DNA of 64,000 bases from an uncultured Lewinella sp. (GCA_913057725.1 CAJXOS010000008.1:1-64000); one strand, 5' to 3'; shown: positions 18,695 through 27,181, numbered from the stretch's first letter. The notes: generated by a model from the letters alone, not told the origin. Made by a program: numbers and translations.

Positions 18695-19390
18695 ATGTTG
18701 TTGCCTGTTCTGCGCCCTATCCTCGACCTCATGTCCCCGCCAGTATGTTTGGCGTGCCAGCAAGAGCTACCTGCTTCTGCCGAAATGCTTTGCCTACACT
18801 GTTGGTATGAACTCCCGGAGACTCACCAGCACGTTTGCCTGGAAAATGCTTTTGCCGAAATCTTCTGGGGGCGGGTACCCATCGTCGCTGGTGCGGCCTT
18901 GTATTATTTCAGTAAGTCGGGGCGTGTTCAGCGGTTAATTCATCAACTCAAGTACGAGCGTAAATCTGTGATTGGGATTGAGCTTGGGACCTACTATGGA
19001 AGTCAGCTTCGCCAAGTGGCTCCGTTTAATACGACACAAGTAGTTGTGCCGGTGCCTCTGCACCCCAAAAAAGAAAAAGATCGAGGATACAATCAGGCGA
19101 ACGTATTCGGGGAAGGAATGGCGAAGAGCCTTGGTGTTCCCGTCTGTTGTGAGGTGCTAAAGAAAAATGAGCATACGCTTAGTCAAACCCAAAAGAGTCG
19201 TTTGGGCCGTATGCAAAACGTGCAGCAAAGCTTCCGACTAGGAAATCCCGAAGATGTGAAAGGTAAGCATGTTCTTTTGGTGGATGATGTTCTAACAACC
19301 GGAGCAACGCTGGAGGCCTGTGCTAGCTTGCTGATGGAGGTAGAAGGAGTAAGCGTAAGTTTGGCCACTATTGCGATGGCCGGCGATTAG
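18695..19390 (+). CDS. comF: ComF family phosphoribosyltransferase-like protein
   Basis: The 231-residue protein has an N-terminal zinc-binding Cys cluster (CLACQ, CLHCW) and a C-terminal type I phosphoribosyltransferase fold with the PRPP-binding motif LLVDDVLTTGAT and the family segment DRGYNQAN. ComF proteins are linked to DNA uptake during natural transformation, and in some bacteria to DNA repair at forks; the substrate of the phosphoribosyltransferase fold is not settled. It stands as a single plus-strand gene between two minus-strand groups, with no competence genes beside it here. Length is normal for the family. Confidence 0.93.
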   Translation: MLLPVLRPILDLMSPPVCLACQQELPASAEMLCLHCWYELPETHQHVCLENAFAEIFWGRVPIVAGAALYYFSKSGRVQRLIHQLKYERKSVIGIELGTYYGSQLRQVAPFNTTQVVVPVPLHPKKEKDRGYNQANVFGEGMAKSLGVPVCCEVLKKNEHTLSQTQKSRLGRMQNVQQSFRLGNPEDVKGKHVLLVDDVLTTGATLEACASLLMEVEGVSVSLATIAMAGD

Positions 19391-19492
19391 GTCTTTATCA
19401 AATCCTTAGAGTAGTAACTATTAATAAAACTAAGCAGGAGCTAAAATGAAGACATATTATGTTCGTCGGGATAATCCCGGCGTACAAGCCCC

Positions 19493-20305
19493 CTAACTAA
19501 GATCTCGAATAACCGCTCTTACCATGTTTATCCTCGAAAGGTGGCCGCCGGACAACCAATAGGTTATCCTGTTTTCTTTGAATTTAAGCTGACTAAAGAT
19601 TTCCCGAGCCTGATAACCTTTGTGGTACAAGGCAGCTACGTCCTCGAAGAATCGCTCCAGAAAATTCAGTTTTTTCTCTAGCAGTATTTTCCCATCCTTA
19701 AACTGCGGATTATGCCCGCAAAAAAGAACATCAAAATCTAGTTCTAAGACGCGACGTATCGATTGAATTTGCTGCGCGATGCTTTCCTCAGGCAGCATGT
19801 AGCCAATGTAGTGGTGCACATATAAATCAGCAGAGAAAAGCCACTTTTGCTCAGGTTCATAGAGAACGATCATATCCTGAGCATGACCAGGTACAGGAAT
19901 AAGTTGAAATGTATGATGCTCCGTTACAAGCTGTTCTTGAATGGTTGTGAGTTTTGCGTATGCTGGACGATTGCCCCAGGTCATTCGTTGAGCAAAACTG
20001 ATAGGCGGCGGCGCCTTCATGATTTCACAACATTCCGGTGAGGCATACACCGGACAATCGAAATGTCTTTGAAGCAGATCAATATTCCCGCTATGATCTT
20101 CATGGTAGTGGGTTACAATAATCTGCCGGACAGGTAACTGGCCAATTTGTTCCAATAGTATTGAACGTACTCCCCGTTGGCCCGTGTCTATTAAGAGGCC
20201 GTCAACAAAGTAGACATGTGCATACATCAAAGGTTTCCCTATTGGGTTATATCCAAATTGGAACCCTTGTATACCATCATGTTCGAATTGCTTGCTGGTT
20301 CTCAT
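19493..20305 (-). CDS. MBL-fold metallo-hydrolase
   Basis: The 270-residue protein has the metallo-beta-lactamase signature THYHEDHSGN followed by the downstream metal ligands in PGHAQD, SADLYV and CGHNP, so a complete dinuclear metal site is present. The C-terminal about 60 residues (NFLERFFEDVAALYHKGYQAREI) look like the winged-helix-like tail seen in glyoxalase II/LACTB2-type hydrolases. The substrate cannot be told from sequence. It is 24 nt downstream of hpt on the same strand and may be co-transcribed with it. No signal peptide, so cytoplasmic. Confidence 0.9.
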   Translation of the reverse strand: MRTSKQFEHDGIQGFQFGYNPIGKPLMYAHVYFVDGLLIDTGQRGVRSILLEQIGQLPVRQIIVTHYHEDHSGNIDLLQRHFDCPVYASPECCEIMKAPPPISFAQRMTWGNRPAYAKLTTIQEQLVTEHHTFQLIPVPGHAQDMIVLYEPEQKWLFSADLYVHHYIGYMLPEESIAQQIQSIRRVLELDFDVLFCGHNPQFKDGKILLEKKLNFLERFFEDVAALYHKGYQAREIFSQLKFKENRITYWLSGGHLSRINMVRAVIRDLS

Positions 20306-20329
20306 GGGAGCTGTCGGTAGGCCAGGGCG

Positions 20330-20872
20330 CTAATCTTCCAACTGATAGATAGACTCCAGGTTTCTTCCTAAACCGTCATAATCTAAACCATAGCCAACCA
20401 CAAACTTCGGCGGAATCGTAAACCCAACGTGATCAATTTTGAGTTCCTTTTCCAGCATTTCGGGTTTGAAGAGGAGGGTCACCAGGCAGATGGAATTTGG
20501 GTTTTGCTCTTCTAGTATTGGAATAAACCGGTGCATGGTGTGGCCACTGTCAACGATGTCTTCTACGATGATAATGTCACGTCCCGTCACTTCCTCCGGG
20601 GTAGGGCCTAATAGAACTTCTACATTGCGCGTAGAAGAAGTTCCACTGTACGAACGAGTCCGAACAAAACTGATTTCTGGGAAGCCTTCATAGTAACGCA
20701 ATAGGTCGGTGGCAAAAACGAACGCCCCCTTCAGCATTACTAGAAATACGGGTTCTTTGCCTCCATATTCTGCTGTCAATTGCGCAGCAATTTCCTTCAC
20801 CCGCTTTTGGATGTCTTCTTCGCTCAGGTAAGGCTTGAAACGAAGATCATGCAATTGAATGGAGGTACTCAT
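20330..20872 (-). CDS. hpt: Hypoxanthine phosphoribosyltransferase
   Basis: At 180 residues this has the usual length for bacterial HPRT. The PRPP loop IIIVEDIVDSGHTM is intact, as is the flexible-loop region with RTRSYSGT and the base-binding KFVVGYGLDYDG motif near the C-terminus. It converts hypoxanthine or guanine plus PRPP to IMP or GMP in purine salvage. A -7 box (TATGTTTG on the minus strand) lies 22 nt upstream of the ATG. The MBL hydrolase gene follows after 24 nt. Confidence 0.95.
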   Translation of the reverse strand: MSTSIQLHDLRFKPYLSEEDIQKRVKEIAAQLTAEYGGKEPVFLVMLKGAFVFATDLLRYYEGFPEISFVRTRSYSGTSSTRNVEVLLGPTPEEVTGRDIIIVEDIVDSGHTMHRFIPILEEQNPNSICLVTLLFKPEMLEKELKIDHVGFTIPPKFVVGYGLDYDGLGRNLESIYQLED

Positions 20873-20893
20873 GCGGCTTAGTGTTTAATGGGG

Positions 20894-20901
20894 CAAACAT
20901 A
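20894..20901 (-). promoter_or_regulatory. Candidate -7 box for hpt
   Basis: The minus strand reads TATGTTTG, a match to TAnnTTTG, 22 nt before the hpt start codon. No convincing -33 TTG lies at about 20 nt distance, so the call rests on the -7 element alone. Confidence 0.4.
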
Positions 20902-20912
20902 CTAATACGGCC

Positions 20913-22307
20913 TTACTTTAGGCCGTATTTATCTAACAAATAAACCAGGGAAGTGATCGCTGCTGCACCTAATTCTAATTCCCGCTTATTCACAGCCTCG
21001 AAAGTGTCAATAGCAGTATGGTGATAGTCAAAATACCGTTGCGAGTCAGGCTCAAAACCGGCCAAAAGACCCTTTTGGATTTTTAGCCCCGAAATATCAG
21101 CACCGGATCCGCCTTTGCTCAGGCTTAAGCCATAGGGCTCTAGTAAGGGGAGCCACTCATATACTTGCTGGAATTTCTCAGTGAATACTTCGTCGTCTGC
21201 ATCAAAGGTGAAACCACGCGGAGTAAATCCGCCACGGTCTGATTCAATAGCCGCCATATGGTATTCATTGGCCTCGTTCGAAGCTTGCCAGTAAGCACGA
21301 GCGCCACCTAAGCCACTTTCCTCGTTCATAAACAATACACAGCGGATGGTGCGCTTCGGCTGATAATTCATCTTGCGCAATAGCTCAATAACCTCCATGG
21401 CATGAACACAACCTGCACCGTCATCGTGGGCACCTTCACCAACATCCCATGAGTCAAGGTGACCACCAATCAGGATAATCTCATCGGGATGGGTGCTGCC
21501 TTTAATTTCACCGACTACATTATAGGAAGTTGCCGGTGGCGTACGCTGACAGTCAGAACGCATAAATACGCGTACTGCTTCCTTCTTGTTTAGGCGACTT
21601 AATAACTCCGCATCGTTGGTACTGATTGCCATTGCTGGAATCGGTTCTACTCCAGGAGCATAGCCCATGGCACCAGTATGGGGTACGTCATCCAGACGGG
21701 TGGTCATAGAGCGCACAAGCATGCCAATCGCTCCGTATTCGGAAGCTTTAGATGCCCCTATTCCTCGCTGATCAACAGCACCACCATAGGCAGAGAATGT
21801 GTTGAGCTGCGTTGGGTCCATGGGGCGGTTGTAGAACACAATCTTGCCTTCCACTCCGGCACGACCTAATTCTTCTACCTCATCCAGACTGAACACCTCT
21901 ACTATTTCACCTGCCAGGCCTTCTGGCCCAGTACCGATACTGTGCCCTAGCGCCAAAGCATGCAACTCTTGCGTACCTATTTGTTCAGAATTTACAATCC
22001 GTACCTGATCAGCATCACCTCGTACCCAAGTGGGCACAGTGCAAGGCTGTAAGAAGACGGTATCCATACCCAAGGTGTCCAAAATATGACGACCGTAAGA
22101 GACCGCTGCGGCAGACTCCGGGCTTCCTGCCAAACGGCCACCAATACCCTTAGTAAGATGGTAGAGCCAATCATAACAAGAGGCTTCCGTGAGGGCCATG
22201 TCATAGATCTCACGGATATAACGTGCGTCAGCTTCTTGTTGGGAAGTTTGACCGCTTAATGTGCTTGCTAAGAGGATGCCGGTGAAAAAAAATAGAACTT
22301 TTTTCAT
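20913..22307 (-). CDS. Secreted M28-type zinc aminopeptidase/carboxypeptidase Q-like
   Basis: The 464-residue protein has a signal peptide (MKKVLFFFTGILLASTLSGQ), a PA-like inserted segment (about residues 110-260) and an M28 catalytic domain with metal ligands in GGHLDSWDVGEGAHDDGAG, the acid pair in MNEESGLGG and a late His in YFDYHHTAIDTF. This arrangement is typical of carboxypeptidase Q-like dipeptidases, which act on small peptides in the periplasm or outside the cell. No sorting domain is present, so it is likely periplasmic. Its stop lies 40 nt before the hpt start on the same strand, with a separate hpt promoter between. Confidence 0.92.
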   Translation of the reverse strand: MKKVLFFFTGILLASTLSGQTSQQEADARYIREIYDMALTEASCYDWLYHLTKGIGGRLAGSPESAAAVSYGRHILDTLGMDTVFLQPCTVPTWVRGDADQVRIVNSEQIGTQELHALALGHSIGTGPEGLAGEIVEVFSLDEVEELGRAGVEGKIVFYNRPMDPTQLNTFSAYGGAVDQRGIGASKASEYGAIGMLVRSMTTRLDDVPHTGAMGYAPGVEPIPAMAISTNDAELLSRLNKKEAVRVFMRSDCQRTPPATSYNVVGEIKGSTHPDEIILIGGHLDSWDVGEGAHDDGAGCVHAMEVIELLRKMNYQPKRTIRCVLFMNEESGLGGARAYWQASNEANEYHMAAIESDRGGFTPRGFTFDADDEVFTEKFQQVYEWLPLLEPYGLSLSKGGSGADISGLKIQKGLLAGFEPDSQRYFDYHHTAIDTFEAVNKRELELGAAAITSLVYLLDKYGLK

Positions 22308-22589
22308 CTTTTGGAATAGTAGAAAAATGCTGGCCTCAGGACAGGAGTTTACTAACTAACTGATAGTAAGGGCTTCAGCATCAAGGTGATGGATTTAAAA
22401 AATAATTTTGCGCAAGATAATGAAGCGAAATTTAATTTGATTATTTCGCTTAAATCGTACAAAAATAACCCAACGGCTATCATGTTGTCCTGACGGTATG
22501 AAAGAGTGCCGAGCGGGATTTCTAGGATTCAAGGAGGAAGACAAGCATTAGGCGTCGTAATTATACACCATCAGCGAGTTAGGGGGTAA

Positions 22590-22620
22590 TTGTATTTTTT
22601 ACAATAAGTTATTATATTTG
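22590..22620 (+). promoter_or_regulatory. Bacteroidota-type promoter of a small RNA
   Basis: TTG at 22590-22592 is followed after exactly 20 nt by TATATTTG (22613-22620). Both elements and the spacing match the Bacteroidota housekeeping promoter. No ORF follows; instead a set of hairpins ending in T-runs does. Confidence 0.7.
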
Positions 22621-22626
22621 TTAAAT

Positions 22627-22764
22627 CATATCGAAAGAGCGTTTCTCTTTCAACGATATAATTTGGTTTTATTTGGTTAGGGCTGAGGTAGTGCTGTGGT
22701 GGCGCTGCCTCTTTTTTTAGCACGGAGCCGCTTATGCTGTCAAGCTTAAGCGGCTCCGTTTTTT
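22627..22764 (+). ncRNA. Candidate structured small RNA with tandem terminators
   Basis: About 138 nt downstream of a good promoter fold as three consecutive hairpins. First, ATATCG/CGATAT enclosing AAAGAG/CTCTTT (22628-22659). Second, GAGGTAGTGC/GCGCTGCCTC, 10 bp with two G-U pairs (22685-22711), followed by seven T. Third, a perfect 12-bp stem CGGAGCCGCTTA/TAAGCGGCTCCG (22723-22758), followed by six T. The last two are both intrinsic terminators. No open reading frame with coding character is present. I do not recognise it as 6S RNA, SRP RNA, tmRNA or RNase P RNA. It may act as a trans-acting regulator. Confidence 0.6.
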
Positions 22765-22847
22765 ATTAACCTTCTATCAGAAAGGAGATAAAATGGGAAA
22801 GGTGGGAGAGAACTAATGCTCTACCCACCTCATGAGATTATAATTGG

Positions 22848-22886
22848 CATAAAAAAACCGGACACTAAGGGGAAGTGCCCGGTTTG
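22848..22886 (-). terminator. Rho-independent terminator, minus strand
   Basis: The arms AAACCGG and CCGGTTT with an inner CAC/GTG helix are followed on the minus strand by a run of seven T (three within the stem). No annotated gene lies just upstream on that strand, so it must end a transcript starting in the gene-free region. Confidence 0.65.
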
Positions 22887-22999
22887 GTACCCTAAAACTC
22901 AGATGTCCCGTCTTCACGGATCATCCTAAAAAACCGTGTAATCTTCAGGATCCTGTGATCCCGTTTTTCATGTGAATCTGATTTCCTTAATCCTTAATA
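22850..22999 (-). ncRNA. Candidate minus-strand small RNA
   Basis: A -7 box (TATCTTTG, minus strand, 23006-23013) and the terminator at 22848-22886 define a transcript of about 150 nt. It includes a CACGG/CCGTG hairpin and an alternative GGATCA/TGATCC pairing. Tiny ORFs occur (MKNGITGS and MIREDGTSEF), so a leader-peptide role is also conceivable. No good -33 element is present. It converges on the plus-strand candidate RNA. A hairpin at 22800-22830 (AGGTGGG/CCCACCT) lies between the two ends. Confidence 0.35.
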
Positions 23000-23221
23000 A
23001 CAATTCAAAGATAGGTGGCTATTGGAGCCTGTACTAGGTCGAAAAGTGCTCATTTGTTGTTGGTTATTTTTGGTATAAAATGACTTAGTATTTGTTTAAG
23101 TATCTGTTTATTAATTGATTGAGTAAAATATATTTTCTCGTTTTTCATATAGTTTTTATTGTTTTGTGTGCCTACACTTGCCTTTTTCGTGTGCTTTTCG
23201 TCGAAATTTTTGGGGTTTTAC

Positions 23222-23252
23222 TTGACAATTATCGATCCAGCCCTTATTTTTG
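23222..23252 (+). promoter_or_regulatory. Promoter of the TetR/LolA-like/ABC operon
   Basis: TTG (23222-23224), a 20-nt spacer and TATTTTTG (23245-23252) match the Bacteroidota consensus. The predicted transcript start near 23259 falls after the track's first ATG (23254), so translation should begin at the ATG at 23278. Confidence 0.7.
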
Positions 23253-23254
23253 AA

Positions 23255-23268
23255 TGAACGTTTGGTCA
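23255..23268 (+). promoter_or_regulatory. Candidate TetR operator
   Basis: TGAACGTTTGGTCA is an imperfect inverted repeat of the TGACCnnnnGGTCA type bound by many TetR regulators. It covers the predicted transcript start directly after the -7 box, where binding would block initiation. I infer autorepression by the adjacent TetR gene. Confidence 0.4.
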
Positions 23269-23277
23269 ATAATAAAT

Positions 23278-23874
23278 ATGTCGCCACGTACCTCAGCTCA
23301 GTTTGATGCCATTCGGCAGCGTAGTAGGAAACGCATCATGGATGCAGCTTTGGAGCTGTTTGGAACCCTGGGGTATCAGGCAACCTCAATCAGCAAGATT
23401 GCTCAGGCTGCTGGTATTTCGAAAGGGTTGATGTACAACTACTTTAGCGGAAAGCAGGAGTTGTTAGAGGCGATCATTATTGAGGAAGTAGAGCAGGGCA
23501 CGCAATGGTGGCATGAGGTATTGGAAAAGGACGTTTCTGCTTATGAAAAAATCCGGCAACTGACTTTTCGAGCAGTAGAGGCGGTGAAGGAAGATACCCA
23601 TCACTGGCGGTTATTGACCTCATTGGCTTTTCAGCCAAACGTCATGGAAAATATTGAGCCCATCATAATGGAGCAGAAGGGACCACTCATTGCAGAATCC
23701 ATTAATCTCTTCGCTCAGCTTGGGGTGCCAGATCCGGAGAAAGAAGCTTTCTTCTATGGTGCAATGCTCGATGGCTTTTTTCTGCATTACCTCTCCTCAG
23801 AAGCGCATTATCCGCTGGTGGAGATGATCGAATACGCCATGAAGCGGTATGAGGCTTACGATCAAAAAGAATAA
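23278..23874 (+). CDS. TetR/AcrR family transcriptional regulator
   Basis: The 198-residue protein has an N-terminal TetR helix-turn-helix (MDAALELFGTLGYQATSISKIAQAAGISKGLMYNYFSGKQELLEAI) and a helical ligand domain. I chose the ATG at 23278 (MSPRTSAQ) and not the track's 23254, because the promoter places the transcript start at about 23259. It is the first gene of a plus-strand run with the LolA-like carrier, two permeases, ATPase and barrel, and is the obvious candidate repressor of that operon. The inducer is unknown; a lipid or hydrophobic compound would fit the operon content. Confidence 0.92.
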   Translation: MSPRTSAQFDAIRQRSRKRIMDAALELFGTLGYQATSISKIAQAAGISKGLMYNYFSGKQELLEAIIIEEVEQGTQWWHEVLEKDVSAYEKIRQLTFRAVEAVKEDTHHWRLLTSLAFQPNVMENIEPIIMEQKGPLIAESINLFAQLGVPDPEKEAFFYGAMLDGFFLHYLSSEAHYPLVEMIEYAMKRYEAYDQKE

Positions 23875-23885
23875 AACCCTAACTA

Positions 23886-24659
23886 ATGAACAAACCACTT
23901 ATCCAAATGATACACAAGAAAATTCATCTAACCTTATTAGTACTGCTACTTAGCCTTGGCGCAGTACTAGCTCAAGATGCCAGCGAGATTATTCGCCAGG
24001 CAGAAGATAAACTCCGTGGTTCTAGCAGCTTCAGCGAATTGAAGATGACGGTAGTACGGCCAGATTGGTCACGGGAAGTAAGCATGAAGAGCTGGGCAGT
24101 AGGCCGCGATTATTCCCTCATCCTGATTACAGGGCCGGCACGTGATAAAGGCGTTGCTTTTCTTAAGCGCGAACGCGAAATCTGGAACTGGCAGCCGACC
24201 ATCGACCGGACCATCAAAATGCCACCGAGCATGATGATGCAAAGCTGGATGGGTTCTGACTTTACCAATGATGACTTGGTGCGAGAGTCTTCTATCCTAC
24301 GCGATTACGAGCACGAGCTCGTAGGCGAAGAAGTAGTGGACGGACGTAACTGTTGGAAGATTAAGCTAGTACCCAAACCGGAAGCAGCGGTAGTGTGGGG
24401 AGAAATCTTCATGTGGGTAGACCAGGCAGAATACCTCCAGTTGAAAACTGAGTTCTATGATGAGGATGCTTATTTGGTGAATACCATGCTGGGCAAAAAT
24501 ATTAAAGACATGGGTGGCAAACTCCTGCCGTCGATCATGGAAATTATTCCTGCAGAAGAGGAAGGACACAAGACAGTCTTGGAGTACCTGACACTCGACT
24601 TTGATATCGATGTCAAGGACAGCTTCTTCTCCATACAGAATATGAAACGTGTGCGCTAA
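23886..24659 (+). CDS. LolA-like outer-membrane lipoprotein-sorting protein
   Basis: The 257-residue product has a signal peptide (hydrophobic core LTLLVLLLSLGAVLA) and the beta-rich fold pattern of the LolA-like family: SSFSELKMTVVRPDWSREVSMKSWAVGRDYSLI, then KGVAFLKREREIWNWQP and DDLVRESSILRDYEHELVGEE. Relatives carry hydrophobic cargo across the periplasm between an inner-membrane transporter and the outer membrane. A second in-frame ATG (MIHKK, at 23907) is an equally good start. It lies 11 nt after the TetR stop and 16 nt before the first permease, so the operon context supports a periplasmic shuttle role. Confidence 0.88.
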   Translation: MNKPLIQMIHKKIHLTLLVLLLSLGAVLAQDASEIIRQAEDKLRGSSSFSELKMTVVRPDWSREVSMKSWAVGRDYSLILITGPARDKGVAFLKREREIWNWQPTIDRTIKMPPSMMMQSWMGSDFTNDDLVRESSILRDYEHELVGEEVVDGRNCWKIKLVPKPEAAVVWGEIFMWVDQAEYLQLKTEFYDEDAYLVNTMLGKNIKDMGGKLLPSIMEIIPAEEEGHKTVLEYLTLDFDIDVKDSFFSIQNMKRVR

Positions 24660-24675
24660 CCAAAAATCCTAAACC

Positions 24676-25905
24676 ATGCTGTTAACCCTAGCCTGGCGCA
24701 ACATATGGCGCAATAAACGGCGCACCTTCATCACCATCGCTTCCGTAGCCTTTGCGGTTTTCTTTGCGGTTTTCATGCAAAGTATTCAGAAAGGCGCCTG
24801 GGATCATATGCTCGATAATGTAGTCAACTTCTACTACGGTTATGCCCAAGTACAACAAAGCGATTATTGGGAAGAGCAATCACTGGACCGAGCTTTACCC
24901 TACACGGCTGACCTTCAAGCTGAACTTGAGGCTGTTCCTGGAGTAGGAGGAATGGCACCGCGTTTGGAGAGCTTTGCCCTGGCCGCTGGCGAGGGACAAA
25001 CTCACGGTGTGCTGGTAATTGGCGCCTCGCCCGAAGCAGAAAACGAACTGACTCAATTGAAGGATCGCCTGGTAGATGGTGCCTACTGGGATAATAATAA
25101 CAACGGAGCACTCATTGCCGATGGCGTAGCAGAACGATTGGAGGTAGCAATTGGGGATACCGTAGTACTCTTGAGTCAAGGCTATCGGGGCGTTAACGCT
25201 GCTGGAAAGTATGCAGTTACGGGGCTCCTACATTTCGGTTCGCCGGAACTCAATAAACGGATGGTCTATCTCCCCTTAGCGCAAGCAGAGCAATTCTTTG
25301 GTGCTGAAGGGTTAGCTACTTCTGTGGCTCTAGATATAGAGAGTAAAGAAGAAGTGCCGGCGGTACTGGCCGCTTTAGAAAGCACTATTGATACGACTGA
25401 ACTCGCAGTGAAAGGTTGGGAAGAAATGATTCCCGACCTCGTAGAGGCAAAAGAGTTGGATGCAGCAGGTAACAACCTGGTCTTGATCATCCTTTACCTG
25501 ATTATCACCTTCGGCATATTCGGCACCATCTTGATGATGACGCGAGAGCGTAGTTATGAGTTCGGCGTACTGATTGGCATCGGGATGCACCGTTGGCAAT
25601 TGAGCTTGATTGTCTGGATGGAAATCGTGCTACTAGGCCTGCTTGGAGCAATAGTCGGTATGCTGATTTCTTTTCCGCTCGTCTACTATTTCGCAGTTAA
25701 CCCAATTGACTTGAGCGTCATGGGGGAAGAGGCGGTCCAGACTTATGAGAAATTCGGAATGGAGCCTATTCTTCCTGCTGTGGTAGAACCGGGGATATTC
25801 ATCACACAGGCTATCCTGGTTTTTTTCATTACCAGTTTAGTGGCGCTATATCCCTGGCTGAAAATTCGGCGCTTACAACCGATTTCGGCGATGCGAGAAG
25901 CGTAA
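24676..25905 (+). CDS. ABC transporter permease, FtsX/MacB type (first of two)
   Basis: This 409-residue protein has the LolC/MacB layout: one N-terminal membrane helix after LAWRNIWRNKRRTFITIASVAF, a periplasmic domain of about 230 residues, and three C-terminal helices with the FtsX signature region (LIITFGIFGTILMMTRERSYEFGVLIGIGMHRWQL). The MxxxRxxExGxLxxxG pattern is the coupling segment that contacts the ATPase. Proteins of this kind do not pump through a pore but transmit force to periplasmic partners, here probably the LolA-like carrier. It is similar to the next gene, so the pair likely forms a heterodimer. Confidence 0.93.
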   Translation: MLLTLAWRNIWRNKRRTFITIASVAFAVFFAVFMQSIQKGAWDHMLDNVVNFYYGYAQVQQSDYWEEQSLDRALPYTADLQAELEAVPGVGGMAPRLESFALAAGEGQTHGVLVIGASPEAENELTQLKDRLVDGAYWDNNNNGALIADGVAERLEVAIGDTVVLLSQGYRGVNAAGKYAVTGLLHFGSPELNKRMVYLPLAQAEQFFGAEGLATSVALDIESKEEVPAVLAALESTIDTTELAVKGWEEMIPDLVEAKELDAAGNNLVLIILYLIITFGIFGTILMMTRERSYEFGVLIGIGMHRWQLSLIVWMEIVLLGLLGAIVGMLISFPLVYYFAVNPIDLSVMGEEAVQTYEKFGMEPILPAVVEPGIFITQAILVFFITSLVALYPWLKIRRLQPISAMREA

Positions 25906-25955
25906 GTAAGACGTACTAAAACCCAAAAAATACTAACCGAAATAACCACCAATAT

Positions 25956-27170
25956 ATGCTGACTACAATAGCCTGGCGCAACATTTGGCGAGCGCGCACC
26001 CGATCGGGGGTGGTCATTGGGGCTATCATTCTGGGCATTTGGGCGCTGGTCTTTATGATCAGCTTCACTACGGGCATGGTGCAGTCGTACGTCGACAATG
26101 CCATAGCCACCAGTATTGGTCACCTGCAGGTGCATCAAGATAGCTTTCGGGAAGAACCCAAACTGATCTATTCCTTCACTACCGACGACGAAACCTTGCA
26201 ATACTTGGGCGAATTAGAAGGTGTGGCTGGTGCTGCCCCTCGTACGCTCGTTGATGCAATGGCTGGTTCCTCGCGTAGTACACGCGGTGTACAAATCCGT
26301 GGGATTGATCCAGCCGCTGAAATTCCGGTCACCGGTCTTGACCAGCAAGTAGTAGAAGGGGAGTATTTCCCGGAAAAAGGACGAAACCCTGTTCTTATTA
26401 GCCAAGCCCTGGCGAATAAGCTGAAGGTGAAGATTCGTTCAAAAGTGGTACTTACCTTCCAAGACAAGAACCTTGAAATTACCGCTGGCGCCTTTCGTGT
26501 CGTAGGTCTTTTCAATACGGGTAACAAACCATTCGATGAAGGCAATGTCTTCGTCCGTCGTTCCGATATAAATCGACTATTGGGAGAGGAGCAGATGGCT
26601 CACGAGCTCGCCTTCTTTCTCAACGATCCACAGCGCTTGGGCGCCGTTCAGCAAGAAGTACAGGCAAAGCTTCCGGACCTTCTGGTAGAAGATTACCGTC
26701 AGGTTGCGCCTGACCTTCAACTGTATGAGGGGCAAATCCAAACTTCAGCTACCATTTTCATGGTGATCATTATGCTGGCGCTCCTATTCGGTATCATCAA
26801 TACTATGCTCATGGCTGTTCTCGAACGCTATCGTGAATTAGGAATGCTCATGGCCGTCGGTATGAACAAGGTGAGGGTGTTTGGGATGATTGTCCTCGAG
26901 ACGCTATTCCTGGCTGTCCTAGCATTGATTCCTGGTCTTTTACTGGGATGGCTCACGGTAGTCTGGCTCGCTGATACCGGTATTGATTTATCAGCGTTTA
27001 GCGGAGGCTTATCTCAGTTTGGTATGTCGCAAATTGTATATCCTCAACTGCAGGCTGGCTTCTATGTACAACTAGCCTTGGCGGTAGCACTGACTGCACT
27101 CATTGGTGCCTTGTATCCTGCCTGGCGCGCGATTCGTTTGCGCCCGGTCGAAGCTATTCGGAAAATCTAA
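25956..27170 (+). CDS. ABC transporter permease, FtsX/MacB type (second of two)
   Basis: At 404 residues it has the same architecture as its upstream neighbour: N-terminal IAWRNIWRARTRSGVVIGA helix, large periplasmic domain, and three C-terminal helices with LFGIINTMLMAVLERYRELGMLMAVGMNKVRVFG. The two begin almost identically (AWRNIWR), which suggests an old tandem duplication followed by divergence. It ends in a typical LRPVEAIRKI tail. The ATPase gene begins 11 nt downstream. It most likely forms the membrane heterodimer of a LolCDE-like or MacB-like exporter. Confidence 0.93.
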   Translation: MLTTIAWRNIWRARTRSGVVIGAIILGIWALVFMISFTTGMVQSYVDNAIATSIGHLQVHQDSFREEPKLIYSFTTDDETLQYLGELEGVAGAAPRTLVDAMAGSSRSTRGVQIRGIDPAAEIPVTGLDQQVVEGEYFPEKGRNPVLISQALANKLKVKIRSKVVLTFQDKNLEITAGAFRVVGLFNTGNKPFDEGNVFVRRSDINRLLGEEQMAHELAFFLNDPQRLGAVQQEVQAKLPDLLVEDYRQVAPDLQLYEGQIQTSATIFMVIIMLALLFGIINTMLMAVLERYRELGMLMAVGMNKVRVFGMIVLETLFLAVLALIPGLLLGWLTVVWLADTGIDLSAFSGGLSQFGMSQIVYPQLQAGFYVQLALAVALTALIGALYPAWRAIRLRPVEAIRKI

Positions 27171-27181
27171 AAAACTCCATT

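Noticed and set aside
22308-22589. Possible small gene upstream of the M28 peptidase
   Set aside because: No open frame with coding character on either strand; AT-rich leader sequence only.
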